This document shows, in pieces, positions 42,144 to 49,691 of a stretch of DNA of 57,225 nucleotides (position 1 is the stretch's first letter; each line of letters starts with the position of its first letter). Under the pieces are notes generated by a model. That model was given only the letters and a program-made list of their open reading frames with translations, had not been told where the DNA came from and made no database searches. The stretch lies in contig JAJYWQ010000020.1 in NCBI GenBank assembly GCA_021791415.1, forward strand, positions 1-57,225, given 5' to 3'. A program made the translations under genes and the position numbers. This DNA is from a bacterium. GTDB lineage: Bacteria > Chloroflexota > Dormibacteria > Aeolococcales > Bog-877.

Positions 42144-43712
42144 TCAGACGGGGAAAACGCCGTGGTGTCGGGCCGGGGCGGGACGGCGCCGCGACGAGGC
42201 GGCCGCCAGCCTCAGGATCAGCTCAGATCGGAGGCGGGAGGGGTCGACGACGGCGTCCACCACCAGGTCCGAGGCGAGCTTGAAGATGTCAATGTCGGCG
42301 GCGTACTCGGCGCGCAGGCGGGCGACGAACCCGGCACGCTCCGCCGTGGGCAGCTCGGCGATGCGGTTGGCGTACACGGCGTTGACCGCCGCCTCGGGAC
42401 CCATCACCGCGATCTCGGCCGTGGGCAGGGCCAGCGTGGCCTCGGGCTCGAATCCCGGGCCGGACATGGCATACAGGCCAGCCCCGTAGGCCTTGCGCAA
42501 CACTACGCAGTAGCGGGGCACGGTCGCCGAGCTCAGGGAGGCGATCATCTTGGCGCCGTGGCGGATGATCCCCTCCCGCTCCACCTGCGATCCGATCATG
42601 AAACCCGGCACATCGGCCAGGAAGACGAGGGGCAGGTTGAAGGCGTCGCAGAGGCTGATGAAGCGGGCCGCCTTGTCCGCGGAATCGACGAAGAGCACCC
42701 CACCCTGGTGCGCCGGCTGGGAGGCGAGAACGCCCACCGCCCGTCCCCCGAGGCGGGCCAGGCCGCAGACCAGCTCCCGGGCGTACAGCGGCTTGATCTC
42801 GAACAGCGAGTCGGCGTCCAGCAGCGAGTCCAGGACCAGGTGGATGTCGTAGCCCCGGGAGGGCTCGTCCGGAACGATCTCGGCAAGCTCCTGGGAGGAC
42901 GCCGGCTGGCGGGGGGCGGCCATAGGTGGGTCCTGGCTCCAGCTGGACGGGAGGTACCCGAGGTAGCGGCGCAGGGCGGAGATGGCCTCGGCCTCGTCCC
43001 GGCAGAGGAGGTCGCCGCACCCGGACACGGTGCAGTGCATCCGAGCGCCTCCCATCTCCTCCAGGGTGACCTGTTCCCCCACCACCTCCTGGGCCATCCG
43101 CGGAGATCCGAGGTACATGGAGGCGTTGCCCTCGACCATGAAGACCACGTCGCAGAAGGCGGGAATGTAGGCACCCCCGGCGGCGCTGGGGCCGAAAAGG
43201 ATGCAGGGCTGAGGCACCTGGCCGCTGAGCCGTACCTGGTTGTGGAAGATGCGGCCGGCGTGGCGGCGGCCGGGGAACATCTCCAGCTGCTCGGTGATCC
43301 GGGCCCCGGCCGAGTCCACCAGGTAGCAGAGAGGGAGCTGCAGCTGCTCCGCCCTCTCCTGGATGCGGAGGATCTTCTCCACCGTCCGGGGCCCCCAGGA
43401 GCCCGCCTTGACGGTGGGGTCGTTGGCCATCACCAGCACCCGACGACCCTGGACCATCCCGGCCCCGGTCACCACGCCGTCGGCGCCCAGCTCCTCCTCG
43501 GCCTCGGTGTTGGCCAGCAGGCCGTCCTCCACGAAGGGCGTCTCGGGATCCAGAAGCAGCCTGAGCCGCTCCCGGACCGGGAGCTTGCGCTGCTCAGGGA
43601 GCCGCTTTCGGTGGCGCTCGGGCCCGCCCAGGAGCGCCCTGGCCTCCCGTGTCCTGAGCTCCTCCACCCGGGCCCGACCCGACTTCCGGCCCGGAGAGGA
43701 ACTGCTCGACAT
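42144..43712 (-). CDS. Acyl-CoA carboxylase carboxyltransferase (PccB/MccB-like beta subunit)
   Basis: 522 aa of the biotin-dependent carboxyltransferase fold. It has KLPVRERLRLLLDPETPFVE, DGVVTGAGMVQGRRVLVMAND, the N-domain oxyanion loop GPSAAGGAYIPAFCDVVFM, and the C-domain VPGFMIGSQVEREGIIRHGA and RKAYGAGLYAMSGPGFEPE. It transfers CO2 from carboxybiotin to propionyl-, methylcrotonyl- or geranyl-CoA. No alpha (biotin carboxylase) subunit is in the window. ATG 43712 is preferred over GTG 43733 because TATACT sits 10 nt upstream of it. Confidence 0.92.
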   Translation of the reverse strand: MSSSSSPGRKSGRARVEELRTREARALLGGPERHRKRLPEQRKLPVRERLRLLLDPETPFVEDGLLANTEAEEELGADGVVTGAGMVQGRRVLVMANDPTVKAGSWGPRTVEKILRIQERAEQLQLPLCYLVDSAGARITEQLEMFPGRRHAGRIFHNQVRLSGQVPQPCILFGPSAAGGAYIPAFCDVVFMVEGNASMYLGSPRMAQEVVGEQVTLEEMGGARMHCTVSGCGDLLCRDEAEAISALRRYLGYLPSSWSQDPPMAAPRQPASSQELAEIVPDEPSRGYDIHLVLDSLLDADSLFEIKPLYARELVCGLARLGGRAVGVLASQPAHQGGVLFVDSADKAARFISLCDAFNLPLVFLADVPGFMIGSQVEREGIIRHGAKMIASLSSATVPRYCVVLRKAYGAGLYAMSGPGFEPEATLALPTAEIAVMGPEAAVNAVYANRIAELPTAERAGFVARLRAEYAADIDIFKLASDLVVDAVVDPSRLRSELILRLAAASSRRRPAPARHHGVFPV

Positions 43713-43722
43713 CTCGATCCCG

Positions 43723-43728
43723 AGTATA
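43723..43728 (-). promoter_or_regulatory. -10 box of the acyl-CoA carboxylase gene
   Basis: TATACT on the minus strand, 10 nt before ATG 43712. Confidence 0.55.
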
Positions 43729-43787
43729 GGCACCGCCGGCGCCCGCTCCTGGGAGGTCTCCCCCGGTGCGGGGCCGCGGGGGTGTGG

Positions 43788-45071
43788 TCAGGTGAGCTCC
43801 AGGGAGAGCTGATGTGACGAGAGCTCGAAGCGGCCGCCCCAGGTGCGGCAGGAGGTAAGAGCGCCAGTGGCGGAGTCGACGGTGGCCGCCCAGCGGTCCC
43901 CGAAGGGGTGGACCACGGAGGCACCGTACCCGTGGGCCCGGTCCGATGGCCTTGGCACGCCGGAGATCGACCAGCCGCCTGCGACCCTGCGCACCCTCTT
44001 GAGACGGACCGCGGCCAGCACGAGAAGGGGATCGAGCATCTCGCGGAGGGCGGGGTCCAGCGGCGCGACCCTCTCGTCCCGAAGCCAGAGGGGGGCGCGC
44101 TCGCCTTTCCGGGCCCACCTGAAAGGGTCCAGTTCGGAGCGCACCGGAAGCATCTTCGCCTCCCACTCCCGGCGTCCGGCCAGGAGCCGGTACCCGGCGT
44201 CGAAGCCGGCCCCCCGAGGCTGGGTTAGGCCGGGTGGCAGGCGGCGGCGATGCTCTTCCAACGACGCCCACTCCTGCGCCACCGCCCCCACCCCGACCGG
44301 GAAGAGCCGCCGGTGCCAGCCCCTCCACTCGTACCCGCCGCTGAAACCGCTGGAGGGGTGGCGGTCGCCGTCGGGAAGGGCCAGGACGCCCTCCACTGAG
44401 TAGCCCACCCGCACGGTGGCCCGGAAGCGGGCACGCTCCAGCTCCCCTGAGGCGCGGGCCATCCGCTCCAGCGCCGCCTGCCACTCCCGCCGGGGACGGA
44501 ATCCGGGCAGATGGCCGCCCTCCACCTCCAGCCTCATCCGCGAGCGGAATCCCACCCGGCCCGATTTGATCCACCGGGCCTCCCGTAGCACCCCTATCCG
44601 GGGATCCATCAGACCTCTCCAGCCATCCCCGCCGAAGCCGTATACGAGAGCGGCGAGATCATCCATGTCCCCCACAGGTCGGACGCGGCCGCTCAGCACC
44701 GGCCCCCCCACGGTCTCCGCCCCGCGCAGGTCGTAGAGCGAGGAGAGCAGCAGGCCCGGGTCGAGGTGCTCCTGAATGTCCGGTCGGTCCAGATCCCACC
44801 ACCTCCCGGTCCCGCTCTCCCGCCTGGCCGGGCCGGCGCCGCCAGCGCCTTGCAGCTGGTAGCGCCACCCGAAGGGCCCGGCCGCGATCAGCTCCCGCTC
44901 CCCTATCTGGAGCGATCCCGGGTCCTCGGAGATCGGCCAGGTCGGAGCCGTGCCCCGGTAGGTCGTGACCTCGGCGCGGAACTCGCAGGCTCTGAGCCGC
45001 TCCGGACCGCGCAGGACCAGCTCCAGGAGACGGCCCAGGGTGGGAGGTGGGCTCACGTAGAGTTGAGGCAA
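43788..45071 (-). CDS. Unknown protein, possible LolA/RseB-like fold
   Basis: Up to 427 aa. No family recognised with confidence. N-terminal LGRLLELVLRGPERLRACEF followed by alternating polar strands (AEVTTYRGTAPTWPIS, ERELIAAGPFGWRYQLQG) suggests a half-barrel like LolA/RseB lipoprotein-handling domains, but no signal peptide is visible. Trp/Arg-rich throughout (RWWDLDRPDIQEHLDPGLLL, GYEWRGWHRRLFPVGVG). Possible starts are TTG 45071 and GTG 45056; the TTG exactly faces the rnhB ATG. It lies 75 bp upstream of the carboxylase gene, which has its own -10. Confidence 0.55.
   Translation of the reverse strand: MPQLYVSPPPTLGRLLELVLRGPERLRACEFRAEVTTYRGTAPTWPISEDPGSLQIGERELIAAGPFGWRYQLQGAGGAGPARRESGTGRWWDLDRPDIQEHLDPGLLLSSLYDLRGAETVGGPVLSGRVRPVGDMDDLAALVYGFGGDGWRGLMDPRIGVLREARWIKSGRVGFRSRMRLEVEGGHLPGFRPRREWQAALERMARASGELERARFRATVRVGYSVEGVLALPDGDRHPSSGFSGGYEWRGWHRRLFPVGVGAVAQEWASLEEHRRRLPPGLTQPRGAGFDAGYRLLAGRREWEAKMLPVRSELDPFRWARKGERAPLWLRDERVAPLDPALREMLDPLLVLAAVRLKRVRRVAGGWSISGVPRPSDRAHGYGASVVHPFGDRWAATVDSATGALTSCRTWGGRFELSSHQLSLELT
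45058..45063 (+). promoter_or_regulatory. -10 box, near-leaderless rnhB promoter
   Basis: TAGAGT followed by 7 nt and ATG 45071. Confidence 0.45.
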
Positions 45072-45646
45072 TGGCCCTGGACGTGCCCGAGGGCGCCTGC
45101 GGGATGGACGAGGTCGGTCGGGGTGCCCTGGCCGGTCCCCTGGTGGCGGCGGCCGTCATCCTGCCGGCGGGCTTCTCGCACCCCCTGCTGCGGGACAGCA
45201 AGCTCCTCACCCCCGCCCAGCGTGAGCGGGCCGAGGCGGCGATCCTGGAGGCGGCCGCGGCGGCCGAGGTGGTGGAGGTGCCGCCCTGGGAGATCGATCT
45301 TCGAGGCGTGGGATGGGCCAACCGCTGGGCCTTCGAGGAACTCATGCGACGGGTGCCGGCACCGCTCTATCTGGTGGACGGCAACCTCCGCCTGGACCCC
45401 GGCCGGCCCCATCGCTGCATCCCCGGGGGGGACCGGCTGGTGAGGGCGATCTCCGCGGCCTCCATCGTCGCCAAGGTGCATCGAGATCGCCGGATGGTGG
45501 AGCTCGACCGTCTCCATCCCGGGTTCGGCTGGAGGCGCAACAAGGGCTACGGCAGCCGCGAGCACCTCGATGCCCTCCGCGAGCTCGGCCCGGTGGCGCT
45601 GCACCGGGCCACCTTCGTCCATCTCCAGCCCCGACTCCCCCTCTAG
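45071..45646 (+). CDS. rnhB: Ribonuclease HII
   Basis: 191 aa. RNase HII degrades RNA in RNA:DNA hybrids and excises single ribonucleotides. GMDEVGRGALAGPLVAAAVIL carries the first two acidic residues (Asp, Glu), LVDGN the third, and AASIVAKVHRDRRM plus the following acid (VELDRLHPGFGWRRNKGYGS, in two pieces) the fourth. The conserved NKGYGS and HLDALRELGP follow. The consensus is GVDEAGRG but here reads GMDEVGRG, a mild variant. The stop lies 4 bp from the convergent MBL gene stop. Confidence 0.94.
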   Translation: MALDVPEGACGMDEVGRGALAGPLVAAAVILPAGFSHPLLRDSKLLTPAQRERAEAAILEAAAAAEVVEVPPWEIDLRGVGWANRWAFEELMRRVPAPLYLVDGNLRLDPGRPHRCIPGGDRLVRAISAASIVAKVHRDRRMVELDRLHPGFGWRRNKGYGSREHLDALRELGPVALHRATFVHLQPRLPL

Positions 45647-45650
45647 CCCG

Positions 45651-46280
45651 TCACCAGCCCCGCCGCCGCCAGCTGTCCAGATGGGGCCGCTCGGCGCCGA
45701 TGGAGGTGGGGTCCCCGTGGCCGGGGAGCACCAGGGTCGAATCCGGCAGCGGCCAGAGCTTCATCTCGATGCTGGTCACGATGGTGTCGAAGTCGCCCTC
45801 GGGGGCCAGGGTGGCGCCAGGACCACCGGGGAAGAGGGTGTCCCCGGAGAAGAGGATCCCGGGGGCCAGGAAGCAGACGCTGCCCGGGGTGTGCCCCGGC
45901 GTGTGCAGCACCGTCAGCCGGCGGCGGCCGAACTCGACCACCTCCCCATCGTGCAGGTGGTGACCCGGAGGCGGCGGAGGGAACATGCCGAGATCGTCCG
46001 GGTGGGCCGCGACCAGCGCGGCCGGGAACTCCCCCGACACCTCTGCCAGCGCCTGCCAGTGGTCCCAGTGCCCGTGGGTCTCCAGGATGGCCCGGAGCTC
46101 CATCCCCTGGGCGGCGGCGATCAGCTGCGGGGCCTCGTTGGCGGCATCGATCAGGACCGCCTCGCCGGTCTCGGGACACGCCACGAAGTAAGCGTCGTTG
46201 TCCAGCGGGCCGACCCGGCGCCGGCGCACCCACACCTCGCCCCGGTAGGCCCAGTCGTCGCCACTCAGGCTCACTCCCAT
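45651..46280 (-). CDS. Metallo-beta-lactamase-fold hydrolase (glyoxalase II-like)
   Basis: 209 aa. The binuclear zinc motif is THGHWDH, followed by HTPGHTPGSVCFL (third His) and SGDTLFPGGPG with the bridging Asp, then LVLPGHGDPTSIG (last His). This is the small YcbL/glyoxalase-II-like type acting on thioesters such as lactoylglutathione analogues. It starts at ATG 46280, 11 bp after the MFS permease stop. The frame stays open upstream into the MFS gene, but the homology begins at this ATG. Confidence 0.88.
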   Translation of the reverse strand: MGVSLSGDDWAYRGEVWVRRRRVGPLDNDAYFVACPETGEAVLIDAANEAPQLIAAAQGMELRAILETHGHWDHWQALAEVSGEFPAALVAAHPDDLGMFPPPPPGHHLHDGEVVEFGRRRLTVLHTPGHTPGSVCFLAPGILFSGDTLFPGGPGATLAPEGDFDTIVTSIEMKLWPLPDSTLVLPGHGDPTSIGAERPHLDSWRRRGW

Positions 46281-46291
46281 GCTCCGTCTCC

Positions 46292-47512
46292 TCAGCCCAC
46301 GCTCAGCCCGCCTCCCCCAATGGCCAGCCGGCGAGGTAGGCGCCGAGGCACCGCCGGGGAGACCACCATCATGACCGCCGCGGCCAGGGTTATGGGAATG
46401 AACGGCGAGAGGCGCCCGCCCCCCAGGTCCACCGCGACCCCGCCCAGCAGCGGCCCCAGGAAGGCGCAGCCGTACCCCACCGAAAGCATCACCGAGGTGA
46501 GCTGGGCCACCTGTTGCGGGGGTGCCACCAGCGGTGGGTACGCGAGCAGGCCGGCGAAGTTGGTGGCCACCCCGGCGCCGATCAGCGCGGGGCCGAGCCA
46601 GGGGAGGGTCGAGCCCCACCAGATCCAGGCGAGGCATCCCAGCAGGACCACCAGACCGCTGGCCAGATAGAACTCCCAGCGGGTGGCGAACTGGCGGGGC
46701 CAGAAGACCAGGACAACGTCCACCGGCACCATCACCCCGTTGAGGGCCGCCAGCGCCAGGGTGGCCGCCGCCGAGTGCGACCCTCCCGGTGCGGAGAGCG
46801 GGATCCAGGTGTTGGCGGAGAAGAACACCAGGGACTGGCCGGCGAAGCAGACGTAGACGGCCCAGACCCGGGATGGGCGGACCAGTGGCAGCCAGCGCGA
46901 TGTCCGGTCGCTGGTCCGACCGGCGTCGGCGCGGGGCGCGAAGCCGGCCCAAGCGACGGCGCAGAGCAGGCCCAGAAGGCCCCAGAACACCATGGTCCCC
47001 TGCCAGCTGCCCACCGCCGGCAGCAGCGCCGATCCGGTGAGGCTGGCCGCCACCAGCTCCCCCACCGTGATCCCCAGTGTCAGGGTCACTGAAGAGCTCT
47101 GCACCCGGCCCCGGAACCACGCCTGGACCAGGACCGGCAGGCCGGGCTGGGTGGCCGCGATTCCCACCCCCATGATCGCCGTGCCGAAGAACAGAGCGAC
47201 GGGCTGGAGGGGCACCACCCGCAGCAGTTCGCCCGCCGCCGCCAGCCCCAGCCCGGCCACCACCACCAGCCAGCCTCCCAGCCGGCGGACCAGGCGGGCC
47301 GCCGGGATGGCGGTGACGCCGAAGGCGAGGATCGGAATCCCGCCGAGCAAGCCCACCTGCGAGTAGCTGAGATGGAGCTCGCCCCGGACCGAGCTGAGCA
47401 CGGGGGGAACCCCGAGAACGGCGGCCCTCAGATTGAACCCCACGGCGAAGGTGAGGGCCAGGAGCGCCACGGAGCTCAGCCGGCGGGATCGGAGAGCGCT
47501 CGGGGCGCTCAC
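46292..47512 (-). CDS. MFS permease (CynX/NimT-like)
   Basis: 406 aa with twelve predicted helices. LTFAVGFNLRAAVLGVPPVL in helix 1 and its loop is typical of the CynX/NimT subfamily. The loop 2-3 motif AARLVRRLG and TQPGLPVLVQAWFRGR in helix 4-5 follow. Substrate unknown: relatives move cyanate or 2-nitroimidazole, or act as drug exporters. The GTG start overlaps the stop of the glycosyltransferase as GTGA. In the operon amidohydrolase, GT4, MFS, MBL. Confidence 0.85.
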   Translation of the reverse strand: MSAPSALRSRRLSSVALLALTFAVGFNLRAAVLGVPPVLSSVRGELHLSYSQVGLLGGIPILAFGVTAIPAARLVRRLGGWLVVVAGLGLAAAGELLRVVPLQPVALFFGTAIMGVGIAATQPGLPVLVQAWFRGRVQSSSVTLTLGITVGELVAASLTGSALLPAVGSWQGTMVFWGLLGLLCAVAWAGFAPRADAGRTSDRTSRWLPLVRPSRVWAVYVCFAGQSLVFFSANTWIPLSAPGGSHSAAATLALAALNGVMVPVDVVLVFWPRQFATRWEFYLASGLVVLLGCLAWIWWGSTLPWLGPALIGAGVATNFAGLLAYPPLVAPPQQVAQLTSVMLSVGYGCAFLGPLLGGVAVDLGGGRLSPFIPITLAAAVMMVVSPAVPRRLPRRLAIGGGGLSVG

Positions 47513-48804
47513 CCCTGAGGCAGGGCCGGCCAGCGCACCATCTGTCGAGCCGCGAGAAGCGGCAGCCGAGGCACCAGGTCACCGGACACCACCTCGGGCC
47601 AGGTGTAGGTCCTGGCGGTGGCGCGCCCGGCTCGGCGGATGGCGCCCTCCAGCGCCGGCTCGGCGACCAGGGACTCCACGATCCCGGCCAGTTCGAAGGC
47701 CTCGTCCGTCTGGGCCACCAGACAGTTGTGGCGGTGGCGGGCATAGTCTTCGCCCGTCGCCCCCACGACCGCCACTCCACCGGCCGCCATCGTCTCCAGT
47801 CCCACCAGCCCAAAGGGCTCGAACCCGGAGTTGGCCAGCACCGCCTGAGCCGCCGCGTACAGGACCGGGAGCAGAGCCTCGGGAAGAAAGGTGGCCAGCT
47901 CCAGGATGTCCGCTTCCGAGCTGGCCTCGATGGCCTCTGCCAGGTCGGAGGCGGAATGCACCGGCGCCCGCCAACTGGCGACCCGAAGGCCGAGCCCCTC
48001 GGCGGACCGAAGGAGCTCGCGGCCGTAGGACTCCCCTCCGCCCCGTGCGAGCATCCGCACAGGAACCCCCCGGCGGCGGAGCTCGCCCAGGGCGGAGATC
48101 GCCTGGGCCCAGCGCTTGTCGGGGTGGAAGCGCCCGATCTTGAGGACGAACTGGCGCTCCCCAGCCGCCCGGCGCAACCGCTGGACCGAGGTTGCCGAAG
48201 GCCGGCGCAGGGCCGACAGCGGGATTCCGTTGGGGATCACCAGGGGATCGACGCCGCGTGCCTGGAGCAGGACCCGCATGTAGCGGCTCACCGTGGTGAC
48301 CGAGGAGGTGTAGGCGAGAGCGGCCCAGTCGATGGCCTCGAATCCGAACTGGTTGTTGGCATTCCAGACCAGCAGCGAGCGGTCCCTCGCCCCCTCCTGC
48401 CAGAGGAAGTCCGACACCCGCCGGACCAGGGGGGCGGTGTGCCACTCCTCGAAGAGCACCACCGGGGTCCTGCCCTGGCGCAGCTGCGGCAGGGCGAAGT
48501 TGAGCACCAGCTCGGAGGGGAAGGTGGCGGCGAGGTGGGCGGCCTTGAGCTCCTCCCCGTCGTACACCCCCCTCGGGTGTCGGCGCGAGACCTCCTGAGC
48601 GACCCTGCGAAGGGTGACCCCGTCCCGCGCCTCGGTGGCCGGGCGCCCGGGGTCCCCCACGAAGTAGAGCCAGGTGGGGTAGCCCGCAGCGGCCAGGGCC
48701 GCGCTGAGATGGGCTACCCGCACCCCCAGCCCACCGGCCTGGCTGTACTCGTCAGGCCCCTCCATCGAGACCACGGCGAACGCGAGCTCCCGCATCTGGC
48801 TCAT
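47509..48804 (-). CDS. GT4-family glycosyltransferase
   Basis: 431 aa GT-B fold. The N-domain has SQAGGLGVRVAHLSAALAAAGY; the hinge shows SRYMRVLLQARGVDPLVIPNGIPL. The donor domain shows LKIGRFHPDKRWAQAISAL, ANSGFEPFGLVGLETMAAGG (Glu-x7-Glu of retaining GT4) and VGATGEDYARHRHNCLVAQ. It uses an NDP-sugar (glycogen-synthase-like or polysaccharide-type); acceptor unknown. Start ATG 48804 overlaps the amidohydrolase stop as ATGA. Confidence 0.88.
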   Translation of the reverse strand: MSQMRELAFAVVSMEGPDEYSQAGGLGVRVAHLSAALAAAGYPTWLYFVGDPGRPATEARDGVTLRRVAQEVSRRHPRGVYDGEELKAAHLAATFPSELVLNFALPQLRQGRTPVVLFEEWHTAPLVRRVSDFLWQEGARDRSLLVWNANNQFGFEAIDWAALAYTSSVTTVSRYMRVLLQARGVDPLVIPNGIPLSALRRPSATSVQRLRRAAGERQFVLKIGRFHPDKRWAQAISALGELRRRGVPVRMLARGGGESYGRELLRSAEGLGLRVASWRAPVHSASDLAEAIEASSEADILELATFLPEALLPVLYAAAQAVLANSGFEPFGLVGLETMAAGGVAVVGATGEDYARHRHNCLVAQTDEAFELAGIVESLVAEPALEGAIRRAGRATARTYTWPEVVSGDLVPRLPLLAARQMVRWPALPQG

Positions 48805-49640
48805 CCCGCCACCCACCGCAGTGTCGCCTCCTCCAGCCAGAGATCCCCGCCGCCGGGCGCGGGGATCGCCTCCAGGTGGGTACGGTACCGGCTCGGCGGG
48901 AGCAGTGGGAAGTCGGTGCCGAGGCAGATCCGCTCCCGGCCGATGAGCCGGCTCACGTTGGCCAGCACGCTATCGGAGTAGAGGTAGGGCAGAGCCGCCG
49001 TGTCGAACCAGAGGCTGCGGCAGAGCCTGGCCACCTCGGGAATGTGCGCGTACAGCGGAAGGCCTCCTCCCAGGTGGGCGAGGCAGAGTCGCAACCCCCC
49101 TGCCTCCTCCAGGAGGGGGCGGAGGAGCTGCCAGAGGCGGTCCGGCGTGGCCGTGCCCTTGCCCGCGTAGTCGTGCCCCACCGGTTCGCTGCAGTGGATG
49201 AGGGCCGGCCAACCGATGTCGGAGCAGGCCATGAGGGTTCGGCGGAGCCCACCACCCCACTCGAGGTCGAACCCCTGGCCGTCGGCGTTGAGCTCCCCCA
49301 GCCCGGCCAGGCCCATGCCTCGGCAGCGCTCCAGCTCGGAGGCGGCCCGCTCCGAGGCGGGGTTGACCACCGCAAAGCCGGTCAGCCTGGTCGGGTGGAG
49401 CGCCACCTCCTCGGCGACCCAATCGTTGACCTCGGCGAGCAGCCCCGGGTCCGAGAAGGGCCAGCCGAAGACGACCGCCCGGCCACCGCCCTCCCGGTCC
49501 AGCTCGGCCACCACGTCCTGTCCCGACGCGAACCGAGGATGGGCGGCGCTGTGGCAGGTGGCGAACCAGAAGTCACGCCAGGACGCCGAACCGGCCTCCC
49601 GCAGCCATGGGGGTACCAGATGGCAGTGCCCGTCTAGCAC
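48801..49640 (-). CDS. Amidohydrolase family 2 (TIM-barrel) protein
   Basis: 279 aa. The DGHCHLVPPWL His-x-His metal site near the N-terminus, GFAVVNPASERAASELERC, ALIHCSEPVGHD (third His), CLAHLGGGLPLYA and the terminal LGTDFPLLPPSRYR (catalytic Asp) fit the 2-pyrone-dicarboxylate lactonase/ACMSD-like amidohydrolases. The reaction could be a decarboxylation or lactone hydrolysis. GTG start 49640, 51 bp downstream of the big membrane gene. Possibly the first gene of the GT4-MFS-MBL operon, or a continuation of the mtnP operon. Confidence 0.8.
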   Translation of the reverse strand: MLDGHCHLVPPWLREAGSASWRDFWFATCHSAAHPRFASGQDVVAELDREGGGRAVVFGWPFSDPGLLAEVNDWVAEEVALHPTRLTGFAVVNPASERAASELERCRGMGLAGLGELNADGQGFDLEWGGGLRRTLMACSDIGWPALIHCSEPVGHDYAGKGTATPDRLWQLLRPLLEEAGGLRLCLAHLGGGLPLYAHIPEVARLCRSLWFDTAALPYLYSDSVLANVSRLIGRERICLGTDFPLLPPSRYRTHLEAIPAPGGGDLWLEEATLRWVAG

Positions 49641-49691
49641 GGGGCGCGGTCCTCGGGAATCATCCCCGGAGTATGGCTGGACCGCCGGGCC

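Noticed and set aside
45651-47813. 720-codon frame merging the MBL hydrolase with upstream sequence
   Set aside because: The MFS permease and glycosyltransferase occupy the upstream part in other frames; MBL homology starts at 46280.
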